A stretch of 64,000 bases of DNA from NCBI GenBank assembly GCA_016165875.1, contig JABBOT010000005.1:4993186-5057185 (forward strand), written 5' to 3'. How positions within the stretch are numbered: the stretch's first letter is position 1; each line of letters begins with the position of its first letter. The DNA is from Acanthopleura granulata. Lineage: Eukaryota > Mollusca > Polyplacophora > Chitonida > Chitonidae. The notes beneath the pieces were generated by a model. That model did not search any database. It was not told the DNA's origin and saw only the letters and a program-made list of their open reading frames with translations. This document shows, piece after piece, positions 1 through 13,978 of the stretch. The position numbers and the translations under genes are program-made.

Positions 1-480
1 CCATAATACCGGAGCTAAAAACAAAAACAAAAAAAAAAAGCTTAACCTGCCATCCAAAAATGCGCTTTCACACACCAAGCCTTAAACTTAGGAGCAAAAA
101 AAAAGGCCTCACCTTCAATCCACATGTGATAGCCCAATGTACAAGAGCTTAAGAAAAAAGCTTAACCTACCATCGAAAAATGTGCATTTACACACCATAC
201 CTTAGACCAGGGAGCAAAAAACAGTCTAACCTTCAATCCATGTATGAGAGTCCAACATACACGAACTAAAAAAGAAAAAATTAATCTTCCATCCCAGTAT
301 TTGCATTCACACACCATGCCTTACACTAGAGAGCCAAAAATATGGCCAAACCTTCAATCCATGTATGACAGCCCAATATACAAGAACTAGAAAAAAAAGC
401 TTAACTCAGACTGGAGAGTTAAACAAAAGAGCTTAACCTTCAATTCATGTATGAGAGCCCATTATACAGGAGCTAAAAAA
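1..480. repeat. 120-bp tandem repeat, about 4 copies, running off the left edge
   Basis: AAGCTTAACC-type blocks recur at 39, 159, 279 (degraded) and 398. Each is followed by CCATCC, a CACACACCA block, CCTTCAATCCATGTATGA and an A-run. The array may continue to the left of the window. Confidence 0.85.
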
Positions 481-2589
481 GCTAAACCAGACACCAACAC
501 CGACACTTTTCCCCCGTCTCACAATATCTCACCTTACTTCATGCAGGTGAGCTAAAAATGACCAAAATACCCTTGATGACACTGACCAAAGTCACAGAAA
601 ATATGACTAAGGTTTCTCCAAAAGTCAAAGTCTCATGTTGCATCAGTTTGGTTAATATAGTTAATCTTAATGGGGGGAGGAGGCAAAAATAATTTTCACT
701 CCATTCAATCAATACCAACAAGGCTTCATATACCTGTACTAATAGATTGTAAAGTACTTGGCAATGAAGTTTAGAAATCAGCCAAAAAATTAAAACACAG
801 ACATAGCAGTTTGTACACTGAAATTCAAGCTGATCTTAGAAAATAGGCAGATCAGAAGAAAACACAGAAAGACAGTCTCGGTGCCACAAAGGATTGACAC
901 TAATGAAGCGTTTTCTACAGATTTCTTAAATTGATTGATAGAGTCAAGTAATTTATTGCACAGCCAAAAACCAAAGGAAACAAATAAATTGATACAAAAA
1001 GTTGTTTTTCTTGAAACACCACGCTGTCTCATTTCAATGACTTATTTATTTGATTGATGTTTTCATGCCATACTGAAGAATTTTCCACTTGTAAGTGGTC
1101 ACAATTTTCAATTACTGAAATGGCCCCCCCAAAACAATGTCAATTATTTATTGTCATCTAGGCTAACTTCCCAGTGCAAACAAGCTGTAATCTGGAAATA
1201 TCCCGCTCAAGGCCAGGTTTAGTTTCATTTCACATTATTAGTTAACATGGCGTGTGGAAAATAACAAAAATCCATACACCCACACAGTTTAGGTTTCCTT
1301 TGTCATATCACTTTCAGTCATATATGTGAAGGTGTGCAACCAGCAACCTGTAAGATGGTACGTCCGATATTCTCCCACTATAATGCCGGCAAATGTCACA
1401 TAAGCAAAATATTTGTTCATGTCTCCATTGCTTTGCTTTAACAATTTACAAATACTGCCTTAACATATTTTTGTAACTTTCTTGAACAGAATTAAATGCA
1501 TTTAACTATTTGAATTGAAAAAAAATTTCAAATGATCTTAACCGATACGAATTCCTCCTAATTAATGTAGCGCCTCACATCACAGTTTACAGAGGTTGTG
1601 CAGACTGCAGTGTGCTACTGCCTGCTCACAGTGTAAGGAGAATGTGCCACAGTCTGAAACAGTGTGTTAGCTTCCAACAACACACAGCATACAGAGGGCG
1701 TGGAGATTCCAGTATACTGCTGCTTGCTCACAGCATGTCGAAAACTTGCCGCAGTCTGAAGCAGTGTGGTAGTGGATAGTCATGACAGGAATCAAACAAA
1801 CTTTCTCCAAATGCCAATAATGTGAGGAAAGTAGCAAGTTTTTCCTTCATTAAGTCATTTAAAGACGAGGTGGAAAAATGAGAACATACATCATCACATC
1901 ATGGTAAATGAGGTCATCAAAATGAAAATATCCTGAAAAATAGTCTCACTGGATCATATTTCATCTTTAATGGCACCTTACATCTCTCTCAAGTAAAGTC
2001 AAAAGGTGAAAGTAGAAACAAAAAAAAAAAGATCAACCAATGAGACACACACATTATTCTGAAAGGCAATAGAGCCCTGAAATGTAAAGTATGTGTAAAT
2101 GTGGTATTTATCATCACCAAATGTCAGATAAAAACCAGAATTATGGGTCAGGGGAAAAGAGGCAAAGGCTCTAGGCATTGTATTTCACATATGGAAAGAA
2201 AAAAATACAGAAACTTGGGCTTGAATGCAAGCACATTTTTTTCAAATCATGAGACATTCTTGATGTTAGAACAAGAATCATACCCTAGAGTAAGAGTACA
2301 ATGCACTTGCACTGGATGACTACTATCTGCATGTATTTCCAGGTAACTATCTTTCATTAAAACTGCACATATTTTAGAGAGATAGTGAAGTCATTTTATT
2401 CACATAACTGGTCTTCTGGGATTTTGAATTTCGACTATGATTTGAATACTTCCCCTTAAAGCTGGAGACCATGTCCTCTCAATTTTTATAAAAGACTTCT
2501 TGAAAGATAAACTGAAAACTTGAAATAAGTGAGTCACAAATGAATAATATGAGTTTTAAGCATCCACTTCATCAACAGTTCATTATACA
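481..2589. other. No gene recognised
   Basis: AT-rich unique sequence apart from the two-copy repeat at 1580..1775. Only short chance ORFs are present. Confidence 0.6.
1580..1775. repeat. Two-copy direct repeat of ~95-100 bp
   Basis: The first copy has TACAGAGG, GTGCAGACTGCAGTGT, CTGCTCACAG, then CCACAGTCTGAAACAGTGTG. The second has TACAGAGG, GTGGAGATTCCAGTAT, TTGCTCACAG, then CCGCAGTCTGAAGCAGTGTG. The copies are moderately diverged. Confidence 0.6.
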
Positions 2590-2905
2590 CCGACATGGTG
2601 ACACCAGATGTGACACCCAATTAGAGTATGCCGGCACCACTTATGATGCCCACCTCAGTATTCGGACACCAGACATGAGGCCTAATACTAGTGTGCCGGC
2701 ACCACTTATGATGCCCACCTCAGTACTTTGACACCAGATATGATGCCCAATACCAGAATGCCAGCACCAGATATGATGCCCACCTCAGTACTCTGACACC
2801 AGATATGATGCCCAATACCAGAATGCCAGCACCAGATATGATGCTAACCTCAGTACTCTGACACCAGATATGATGCCCAATTCCAGTATTCTGGAACCAG
2901 ATGAG
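2590..2905. repeat. 65-bp tandem repeat, about 4.5 copies
   Basis: The unit contains TGCCGGCACCACTTATGATG, then CCCACCTCAGTA and ACACCAGATATGATGCC. Within a unit the CACCAG-ATATGATGCC motif occurs twice, suggesting an older half-unit. Small ORFs on both strands here are repeat artefacts. Confidence 0.85.
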
Positions 2906-3304
2906 ACACACACAAAGCAGATCAAGAGTCAACTGAAAAAGTACTACAACTTAATTTGAGGTTAATATATTAAGACAACAAGAAGCCCCTACACCTTTCT
3001 TGCAACTAATTCAGCACAACCATTAATATATTAAGTTCAAATCAAATTTTTACTAAGACCTATTTTTGAAGTGATACATGTGCATGTAACAGATCAACTC
3101 TCATAGGTAAAGGTCCAGATAGATCATATCACATATATGATAATGACTTTAAAAAAATTTCTACATGACAAACTGTGAGAATCTGTCTGTCTGTTGTATG
3201 ATAGTTAACTGGCTCTACATACAATGAAAATAAGAATGGAAATAACGATGGAAGGCTTCGTTATTCTACAGCAATTATATAAACACTACATCAGCACGAG
3301 TACA

Positions 3305-3545
3305 CTCACAGAGGGCACTGAAATGGACACTGAGATCTAAGGCCACCACAAAGGGGGCAGTCAGAAAGGGCACTAAAGAGGGCAATCAGACATATTTAAT
3401 TATACCATACGTATAAGGACAGACAGGACACTAATGACAGGCTTTCACATACGGCACTAAAAAGGGCTCTCACAGACGGCACTAAAGAGGGCCTTCACAC
3501 AGAACACTAATCGAAGGCAGTCAAAGACAGCAATGAAGTAGGCAC
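3305..3545. repeat. Degenerate tandem repeat, ~27-30 bp unit
   Basis: GGCACTAAAGAGGGC and variants recur, with CTTTCACATACGGCACT, CTCTCACAGACGGCACT and CCTTCACACAG in succession. The left half is strongly diverged. Confidence 0.55.
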
Positions 3546-3697
3546 TCACGAAGTACTGCAAACTGAACTAACTTAACCATGGACAAAATTTTTACCATTT
3601 CCATTTGAAAACTGACCAAATAAATATCAAAATATTAAATCCATTTGTATATTAATTAAATCTCACTTGTGATTAATGGAGCTTCATAAATGACATT

Positions 3698-3985
3698 TTA
3701 CATACAGAGCTGGATATGCAAATACAACAGCTTTCTGCAGCTGAATGTACCGCACAGACCAGTGGAAAGGATATCCAAGCAGAAAGGGAGTATTTCAGAG
3801 AGCATGGACAAGGCTTTAGCCACTAGAGAATCCAGGCAGCCTGTCTGAGTGCCGTGCCCAAAGGTAGCCAGCGGTACCACACTGTAAGGCTCAGCCAGTC
3901 CTACACAATCAATGCTGTTGGCAATGGTAGCTCTACACTCCCGCAGAATCAATCGCCACGCAGATGAATTTACAGCCCTATAGTC
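3698..3985 (-). CDS. Possible internal exon of an unidentified minus-strand gene
   Basis: On the minus strand a 98-codon frame runs to a stop at 3698. It has mixed amino-acid composition (Trp, Cys, Gly, Leu) unlike the simple-repeat ORFs around it, and the DNA is locally richer in G+C. A CTATAG that could act as acceptor sits at about 3981..3986 on the minus strand, placing the first codons after it at GCT GTA AAT. Near the 3' end a TAT|GTAAAA could be a donor. I do not recognise the protein. It could equally be a chance ORF or part of an unknown repeat. No neighbouring exon was found that would complete a gene. Confidence 0.22.
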   Translation of the reverse strand, partial: DYRAVNSSAWRLILRECRATIANSIDCVGLAEPYSVVPLATFGHGTQTGCLDSLVAKALSMLSEILPFCLDILSTGLCGTFSCRKLLYLHIQLCM

Positions 3986-3995
3986 GGTAGTCAAC

Positions 3996-6900
3996 CGTTG
4001 ACAGGCAAGCGATGGACCTCTCGGATACTACCTGGCTTGCTCAACTTTAATATTCTCCAGCACAGAACGGAAGAATAATAAGGTTTCTACCAACACAGAA
4101 AGTACACATGGAGATTATATTGTCCCCAGGATTATCCCATTTTTTGGAAGTCAGACAGGAAGATGGGATTCCAATGAGGAGGATGTGTCAAAGTAAGTAC
4201 TAAGATAACTATTTGTTTTCATGCAAGAAAATGGTACTAAATGTTTCTCATTTGCTTTGATGTGCATTTGATTTAGCAATTGTGAATGGTCATCTTCTTG
4301 GTCAACGCATTGTTTAGTATTTTTGAACATGAAGTTGATGACTGATCTATTCTGTTGCTCCCAATAGGAAATATTTATCCCTAATATCTTACACCACAGA
4401 ATAAACAGATTAAAGTGAATTTATTCCTTTAAGAAAATACATGTAGCAGACAAATATAATTAGCCAAAGGAATTTACAGGACCAAAAAAAAAAAAATGTT
4501 CCAATGATAAAAAAAATTATCAGAGGCCAATGATTATGTGGCTAGTTCACTGACCTATCATATGTACTGTTTTATCCACAAAGTTCTCAACTCACAGAAA
4601 AGAATAAACAACTCACAATCAATCAGTCTAATATCATGGTGATGATGTACCAAAAAACATGGAACACTTGATAATAACAGGCTCAAAATTAGAAATGAAA
4701 CCAGACTCAAACACACTGATTCAAGATGGACGTGGCTATAACGTGACCAGAAGATGATGAGCCTGTTCTGGGTTTACAGCTATATAATATCAGGCAGTTT
4801 GTCACCAAATACTGACAACAAGGTATGCGTTTATGGACAATGTCCTTCTCCTACACAGCAGGGAATTGCTTACATCGTTCTATTAATCAAATGCTTTGTA
4901 CGAGTTTCACAAGGAATTTTAATATCACACCTAAAAATCTAGAAAAGTCTGTCTGTTTCCTCAGAACTCTCTTGCATTTCTTTGACCATGGAAACTGGTT
5001 TTTGGAAGAGACTTTAAATACGTGTGCATACTCTGTGAGCATTTATATAACCATGTGAAAGAATTCCAAACGGAGATGAGAACAGTTCCATCAGTCATTG
5101 CTTTCTATACTAAGACAGACACCAATACACGCCGTTCCGTTTTGTTCGCTAAGGCAGCTGCTATCAGGACTGCCCTAGCCTCCCCGAATTGTTCCATGTC
5201 ATATCACCAACAAATGACTTGCATTACGTTGAATTCTTCCGTGTTTTTGGTTGTATGCACCAGGGTAACATTATTCAGTGCATATGAATTGACACTTCTT
5301 CCATAGTCCTGCATGGCGTTTAGAATACACGTATTTCTCACTGAGTAACTGTAGTTTTTTGTTGTAAATCATTTTGCATTGAGCAAATTATGGCTACCTG
5401 CCCTTATTATCAGACCATACATGAAATCTTTTTATGTAAGGTATCAGTCACTTACATAATCAACCTTAATCTCGTAGTTGCAATGTATCCATTGTTTAAT
5501 GTATCAATACAATTTAGCATGGGGTCATGCACAGATTCCTTTAGAAACCTCCCACGAGAGCTATTTAACAGTACCACTACATCATACAGGATCATTATAC
5601 TTTAAGAACAATGTGACAACTCCCTCTTATCACTCAAATGCTCACTTTGATCCTTCTGATCCAGTTTTATTATGATGCTCCATTAACTCTGTCCTAAAAA
5701 TTATAGCAACATTTCCTTTATCTTGATCGATATCGGCTCATAGCAGACACTGGCCACAAGTTCACAAAGACCATAGCCATTACCATTCACCCATAAACTC
5801 ACTGATTTAACAACTGATTTTGTTACTTCAAGGTGAAGTGTAACATGGAAACATCAGCCAACCAAAGGGTCCTATGTTAACAGAAAATGGATGATTTAGT
5901 TATTTTAACAATAAAGTGGATGGGACATGGAAACTGTGGCCTTAAAACACAAGTTTAACAAGTCATGAAATAGATGATTTATTCAACCAATGACTTTGTT
6001 ACTCAATTTTGTTTCGGTAAGAATGAACTCTGTATAAAAACACCAGTTATAAAACGCAAGGTCATCATCAATGTTAAAAAAATGTTGATTTAATTATTCA
6101 ACAAGTGATTCTGTTACTGCAAGATGAAGAATAAAGTGGGCATGAAATCACTGGACCGAAAACTCAAGAATATTACCAGCCAATTCAGGGAATGGCCTCT
6201 TCAGCATTTAACTACACATATACTACACTTCTAGAAAATGTCCACCGCCTTAGTAATGTCAATTACACTTACCATTTTCTTTTTTGAACAACAGCTTATT
6301 TACCAGCAGTTGGAATTAATTGTCCACAAGCATATATCAATCAATACACAACTGTCATACTTCCCATATAAGTGACTGGTTGTCCAGAATGGGAGGAGAA
6401 GAAAACAACTGTCCTTAAAGGTGACCTAATCAATATGTAACCATTCTGCCATATGTAACTTATCCTTCAGAATGGAAGAAATTGTCAGCGATTTCACATT
6501 TCCAATGTGATCAATACTTTAAACCTCCTTCACACAACACAAAAAACTTATATAGCATTAAACCCTACACAGCAAATTTCTTACGTTTATAGCTGCCGGT
6601 CATTCAGTTGACATTTCACTTCCATATTTACCAAGTTCCATTACAATTGGAAAATCTAATTTTCCATTACACCAAGTTCCCCTACATATATATTCATTAT
6701 TATGGTATGATTTTTAGGTCTTGTAGATATATGCGACAGCAATGTGCTAAAACTTACATGCTGAATAAATGTTAATCAGTAAATCAATAAAAACACTCAA
6801 CTCTCAATACATGGCTTGTATCCAACAAGTGCATTACACTGGTGGTAACATGTACACTTCTACTCACGAACTTGTACACACTTGTAAGACTCCAAGAAAC

Positions 6901-8472
6901 ATAACTGTTAAGTGGTGATTGCATTTGTTTAGTGTTTAATAATACAGAAGAAACAAAAACATTATACACTGCAGCTGTTTCTTTTCAATTTTTGGACCAC
7001 AACTATAGCAACAAGCCTGTTGTAGCCCTGGTCCGCCTCCTACGTTTTCCTGTTGTTTTGACACTGTTCACCATCCAGGTCACTGCATGACCTAACTCCT
7101 GAGCTGTCAGGCTGACTGCTGATAAAACCATACCTATCATGCTATTCTTACCCCATAAAACAAAGACTGAAATACTTACTTGTCCAAGTGCTTCAACAGT
7201 TACTAGAAACATCAGGAACTAAATAAAGAGTGCAGAAACATTAATATTTCATGAAAATTTAAGGAACACGCAACGTCGATGTCATTTAATACATGCACGT
7301 ATTTGTGCAGATTGAAATCTGTGATCAATTATAAAAAGCTTTTTCAGTTTTATTTGATGATGAATATCAAGGTATTACTGTTACATATGTCAAACTCAGT
7401 GCTGATATCACATGAATATCATACTGCCTCACTGAAACACCTTGCCAATCAAAGACACCAGTCTGCCCACTCTGAGTACACGGGGCTTATCTAAGTGTTT
7501 ACCATCAGCATACTTGTCCACATTTCATAAATATTCCCCATCATCACACTTTTTCATTGTTTCACTATTTAGGCCTTGTGTGAACGATATAACCACTCAA
7601 CGGCACTAGCTTCTGTAGAACATGCACCAATGGAATTAAACACATGACAAAATTCCCTATTTGCCCTTCTTCACTATAACTTCCTGATCTACAGCAACTG
7701 TATTTGTGAAGATACATGTATTTCACATGTTGAACACCGTTCATCACAGACCAGTGAAGGTATTTATCACATCTATCAGTTAATCAATTCAAATATTTAC
7801 ATCCTCCTGAGAGAGCAGATATTAAATGCAAGACACGATTTTTAAAATTCATCAATTCCGATTTGGATCTTGACCCTGCTGTTCTTCAGGAGGTTACCAC
7901 TGAAACTTGCTGTCACAAGATTGGCACCATTCTCGGATAATTTGGGTAACAATGATTGGTGCACAGCACGCACCGGAACTGTCAGCGAAGCCATCAACAT
8001 GGAAATTTATCCATTTCACACCGGCAAAGATATTACCCGATATGATGGGTGGGTAAAGAACGCGGAATTCCAGCGTTTTTCAAATGACACATTGCTGAGA
8101 TGAGGATTAGTCATTCACCAGGGGCAGATAAATATGACGGGAAAAACAGGCTCATGTAACATTCAAGACATTATACGTTGTGACGGAATTAACTGTAATC
8201 AGAAAGAACGACTATGGTGCCATGATGGCCAGCCTCAATTGACTCAAGCCGATCAACACAAGAATTCTGGAAAGCAATATATGTCCCCTGCCCAGTTTGT
8301 GTCATCAGGAGAAATAGCTCCATGTACAGCACTGTCAGTTCGTTATAAAGTTTTACTTTTGGTATAAAAATATGAAATTATATATGCCAGATATTTTACT
8401 GTAATATATAAAAGGTACTGGTGAAGATATCCAGTGACTTTGCAAGTACAGGCGTAGTCCAATATAACCAGG
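3996..8472. other. No gene recognised
   Basis: AT-rich sequence with short ORFs only. The stretch 5815..6150 has three loosely similar segments containing TGATTT-GTTACT and AATAAAGTGG-like words, possibly an old repeat. The patch 7880..8110 is less AT-rich but shows no recognisable protein. Confidence 0.5.
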
Positions 8473-9306
8473 TGAAGAGGTGGATACAGGTGTAATCATC
8501 ATGTTCTCTGTAACCTCTCACTGTTGGAGTGACCAGGTAGATACAGGTGTAGTTATCATGTTCTCTGTAACCTCTCACTGTTGGAGTGACCAGGTAGATA
8601 CAGGTGTAGTTATCATGTTCTCTGTAACCTCTCACTGTTGGAGTGACCAGGTAGATACAGGTGTAGTTATCATGTTCTCTGTAACCTCTCACTGTTCAGG
8701 TGACCAGGTCAATACAGGTGTAGTTATCATGTCCTCTGTAACCTCTCACTGTTCAGGTGACCAGGTGGATACAGGTGTAGTTATCATGTTCTCTGTAACC
8801 TCTCACTGTTGAGGTGCCCAGGTGGATACAGGTGTAGTTATCATGTCTTCTGTAACCTCTCACTGTTGAGGTGATCAGGTAGATACAGGTGTAGTTATCA
8901 TGTCCTCTGTAACTTCTCACTGTTCAGGTGACCATATGGATATAGGTGTAGTTATCATGTCCTCTGTAACCTCTCACTGTTGAGGTGACCCGGTAGACAC
9001 AGGTGTAGTTATCATGTTCTCTGTAACCTCTCACTGTTGAGGTGATCAGGTAGATACAGGTGTAATTACCATGTCCTCGGTAACCTGTCATTGTTGAGGT
9101 GACCTGGTGTATACAAGTGTAGTTATTATGTCCTCTGTAACCTCTAACTGTTGAGGTGATCAGGTGTATACAGGTGTAGTTATGTCCTCGGTAACCCCTC
9201 ACTGTTGAGGTGGCCAGGTGTATCATATCCTGTAACCTTTCACGGTTAAGGTGGCAAGGTGTATACAGGTGTAGTTATCATATCCTGTAAACCTCTCACT
9301 GTTGAG
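8473..9306. repeat. 57-bp minisatellite, about 14-15 copies
   Basis: The unit starts are 57 bp apart (for example 8529 and 8586) with GTGACCAGGTAGATACAGG, TGTAGTTATCATGTTCTC and TGTAACCTCTCACTGTT. Copies at the left are nearly identical and the right end carries deletions. Because 57 is a multiple of 3, ORFs of ~100 codons stay open on both strands; these are not genes. Confidence 0.93.
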
Positions 9307-12300
9307 CACTTTTGGTCACTTCTTCATTCAAGTTCAGCCAAAAATAGTAACATATAACTAAGGATAATTTGATGTTTAATAAATTGCCACTGTGCTACTT
9401 TGTGAACAACAGGAACACCTCCCATTTCATTTGCCATCTGCAGCCTTCAGTTCATTACCTGTGCACTATCCTGAAATGGTATAATAACCTGTGGAGCTCA
9501 TGCTTCCAAGGGGTACTTAAAAGTATACATTTCTATTTCACAGACATAATTGCATACAGGTAAGTGTGTCTGCGATAGGTTTCAATTACTGACGGGCCAA
9601 CCAATAAACTAGAAGGAAACCATCATACTTGACGAAGGTTAATAAAGGGGTTGCCATACAAGTGAAAGAGTCACTTTAGGGCAGGAGTGGCATGGCTTGG
9701 GGATAGAGGGCACAGATTATCCGCTCCCACCTACACATGTTAAAGATGGGTGGGAGACATATAATATATCCTGGAGGTAATGCAGAGAGTCAAGTCGCTG
9801 AACACCTACATGTACGTGTAATTGGTACCCACGCATTAACCTTCACTGTTCACATGTTGTATGAAACCAAGAGTGGAATTAATCGAAATTATTTGAAGAG
9901 ATCACAGAAACTTGAGGCTGCCCTGGGTAGTAAGGAACCACACATATATATATGATGCCGCAGGAATTATTACCCATATTTCCATATTACCCATACTTCC
10001 AGGTAACTTTCTTTCATTAAATATAAACATGTTTATTAGGAGGTTGATGCCAACTTTATTAATGAAATTAGTCTACAGGGATTTGGACATTCATTATATT
10101 GCTAACTGATAGATTGAACTGTTAAGTGATTTGGGTACTTCACTTGCTATACTCTTCAACCTATTTATGGGGATTATAGAAATACTTCTTTGAGGCCTGC
10201 TACAGAAACAAAATCCTAGTGAATACACAGGAACTAGCAGTGCCATTTTATTAACATACAAATATGATCCGGTACATATGCACTTAAAAGAAAGAGAATA
10301 ATCTAGGTATAACGTGCCTACGCAGGTTTGAAGTTATAATGGTAAAAGGCTAATAAGACTGCCCAGGACATAGAAATGGGTCCAAGGTCAACAAATATTG
10401 TCCAAAAATGTTCATTTTTTAATAGCTGAACGGTGGCCCATAATGAACACTTTTCACATAATCCATAGTGCTTTCAGTTCATAACAGTTCAGTATCCTTA
10501 ATAACTTCTATCTGGCCTACAGCAAAGTTCCCAGCTTATGTAATTGTCCCTTGACCCGAAAGGCTAGAACAAGGCACTCTCCAGGAGGCCACAGGTGCAT
10601 GTTTATCTATTAATCAATAGCTACACATGTTGCTTTGGGCAAGATTTGACATACACATACATCTCAGGTACATAGGATTATATGGCAAGTAGAATGTGCT
10701 TTAAATGTCCATAATAATACGAATGTAACTGATTGTGAAGCCATTATGGTGTATGCAAGGTAATCATGTAAAATGTCCACAGAAATAGAGGTGGCATAAT
10801 TATGGGGCAAGCACTTCAAGATCATGCAGAGCAAAATGCACCGGCACTTTGCAGTGTTAAACAGTAGAAAGAATTCATAATGATCATGGATGACTTGCTG
10901 TGTTCATGTCTTTGGACTATTTCTTCCCTTCACTTAATCTCAGTGGCCGTTTTTTGACCGCAACCTAGTTTGCCACAGTCAAGATGGGTAACTGCAAATG
11001 GTTCACTAACAGTACATTCTTTTCCTAGTAATCGAAAGTAATTATTGGTGGTTTACAATCTTTAGTAATCATCTCTTCACTTTGCATATATTTCCACAAG
11101 CCCAATAGCTCCGTTAGCCTTTTTTCAAACAGGGGCAATATTTCATCTGCATAACACCTACAGGACTTCATCCAAAACACAATGCAAATAATGGGCGACA
11201 ACTGGCTTACAACCAATCTTCCACACGTTGTGAGAAAGCCTTGGTCTGACAAGTTTATCTTTTTGACAAAGAAATTGGAGCTATGCCATTGAAGTTGTTG
11301 CCTGCACGGTCTAATAGCTGTCCAATAACAGGCCAGGATTCAACCTATGCAAAGTAATGGCCATATTTGGCTATAGATATAAGGCTTTGGGCAAGTCGAT
11401 TTCTTACACATTCTTCATAACATATCTGGCTGGCTAACAATGGCCACAGATCAATCTCTGCACAGCCTATTTGCATTTTGTGAAGAACAAGTTGAGCTAT
11501 ATTGATATTTTCAAGCAAATAATCTATTCTCCCACAAAGACAGAACACAATACCACATCCCAGGCTAACGCAGATGTCTTGGGAGAAGCATATGGGTAGC
11601 TGGCGACCAGAATAAACCAAACAGGAGATTTTCTTTCACCAAATAAAGCCCTTCTTGCACTTTAATGTATTAATAATTGCTTTAAGAATGTTGAATTTTT
11701 CACGTCTTACTTTAACAGACTTCACTGTTTAATGCAGAGCACTTATAAATTAACATGATAATCAATCAATCTGGTTTAATTACCTTAATAAAGAACACAG
11801 AGATTTACTTTTATAGCAGTTAACTGACACATACATTTTTACACATACCGGCACAGAGCCAGCAGGAACGTTAGGGGTTGTGCTGAAGTTGAATGTGTTG
11901 GTATAGCATCAAGTTCAAGTCAAAGTCACCAGAAATTCATGCAATCATACATACAATTACAGGAAGAGAAAAACATGGCCGACAGGGGCCTATAGGCATC
12001 ACTGACACATGGTTTCCCTTGAGAGTCTGGGTGTGTAAACACCGAGCGGTATCAAGCCTTCCTGAAATGTTCTTCAAGGGCGAGCAAATCTCCCTAATTG
12101 ATACGCACCCGGCACAGGGCACACTTACACCAAGGCACAGCCACAACTCAAGTACGTTTACAATCTGAGAGAGTGGATTTGTCAGATATCTGTCTCTTAC
12201 AAGGTTGTTATGGCCGATGGCTCTTCTTTCCTATGCTTATTTAACTCTTTGGCTTGTTTATTTATATAAGTTTCTCTGTTTAGCTGAAAAAGAAAATGGA

Positions 12301-12799
12301 TGTACACCTTTACATGGTGATCAAATAGGCTGTGCGTTTTTCAACTCAATCTGTACAAATGGCACATGCTTGAATTTAGTAAACAGAACTATATGAAACC
12401 AATATATTGCAAAAATGCTGCATATGAATCCATTCACATTAAATACACTGACTGAGCCCCAAAAAGTGTCCTTAAATCTAACTCTCACTGTTTGCCTCGA
12501 TCTTGCACCATACCAGGAAGTTTATCAAATACCCGTGAGATGTTTATGTGATGGTCTCCTACAGGCTCTCCATTTAACTGTGACCTCCACAAAAAAGCTC
12601 TCACTTCAATGGTGGGCAGGGGCAGCTTTACTACTTAATGGTGGTAATTTTGAGTTCCATAATAGATCCAAATCAAACAAACAACCAACTCTGTAGGCAC
12701 AGATGTTTATTATTGATACATGACCACACGTATGATATACCCGCCTAGTGGCATTTGCATGTTAGTGCAGTACAATGACCCAGGAGATTCCCATTAAAG
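9307..12799. other. No gene recognised
   Basis: Mostly AT-rich unique sequence. A consensus donor CAG|GTAAGT occurs at 9557..9565 at the end of an open frame, but without a matching acceptor or recognisable protein. Two neighbouring minus-strand ORFs at 11025..11252 and 11345..11620 have mixed composition but match nothing I know. Confidence 0.45.
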
Positions 12800-12916
12800 T
12801 ATAGTCACTGTGAGTTCGAAGTCCAGCTCTGGCTGGCTTACTCGGTTTCCTCTCACCATAAATAAATGCAATATTCTTGAGTATGGCATAAAACACCTAA
12901 TTAATTAATTAATTAA
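12800..12916 (+). mobile_element. Truncated SINE copy of the same family
   Basis: The + strand reads ACTGTGAGTTCGAAGTCC (B-box region), GCTGGCTT, GGTTTCCTCTCACCATAA, then ATATTCTTGAGTATGGC and ATAAAACACC, ending in (AATT)n. This matches the B box, the final core block and the tail of the complete copy. The middle of the central domain is deleted and the tRNA 5' end is missing. Confidence 0.7.
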
Positions 12917-13978
12917 GACATAACATATAATGGATTTATTTCAGTGCTAAAAATGTTACTTTGGGTATTCCTGACAAATAAGACATATTATTGAAATACA
13001 AATGGAGATATAAAATAATAAAAATAGCACACCACTTCTAGACTTTTCGTTTCTTTATATTTGTCTACATCAGTTTCAGACTGGCCCCAATTCCAACCTA
13101 TTTCAGGTGCTGCCTGACTGAAACACCATGCCAGATATCCCAGGTACCAGTCTGCCACCAAGTCACAATGTACTGGCACCATGCCATTACCTGTACATGA
13201 AGGCTACGTGCTACACTATATACAAACCATCTAATAATGTGAACCAAGAGAGGATTACAGTATTACCACTGACATTTTTAGAGACCTAAAGACATCCACA
13301 CTTTGACTGAACTCCTGACTGGTAGTCAGCTTCAACTGGTAGTGGACATGCACTTATGTGTGACTGGCTGGTCTTCTTAATGATACAGACATGTATGTCA
13401 TTCAAAGTTTATAAGTAATCAACAATATTTGGTGAATTTAAACATCAGAAATTACACAAATCAGAAATATTTGTGCTCTGTCATACAAAGGATTTTACCA
13501 GTGCCTCCTAGTATTTACAGCTCTGCCTAACCTTGGGGGGTTATAACTGCATTACCCCCACCCCCACACTGGGAATTCCTCAGTGAAGCTTCAGTTCCCC
13601 AAGCTCAGATCTAGCTAAACCTAATAAACTAATAAGTAAACAGAGCTGTAAAGGGACATTCTAATTATCACAGCATCACCGGGGTCAGGCAGTGTTCTGA
13701 CACGACCCATACTGTCAGGATGTTGCCCATTAATGAAATTATCTGCTGACCTGAGACAGCTCTAACCTGTTGTAAATCACCAAACTGCTGCACACACAAG
13801 AAGTCAAATTAAGAACTCTTCAGTCTTCTGCCTGAATGAAGCTAGCAAAGCTACATGTGGTGTGCTGGCTCGAGGCAGCATGTCAGCCTGCACACGGCCT
13901 GTGGGTGAGGAAACAGTCATTAGCTTATTTTCAAGGCAAATTTTGACAAATTACTGAAGCTTCTGAGGTGTCCCAAAA

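Noticed and set aside
7003..7212. Hydrophobic minus-strand ORF with a CAA|GTAAGT donor-like site inside
   Set aside because: Composition is suggestive, but the donor-like site would cut the frame, and no family or partner exon is recognisable.
8396..9226. Minus- and plus-strand ORFs of 98-110 codons with repeating 19-residue pattern
   Set aside because: Produced by the 57-bp repeat, open on both strands.
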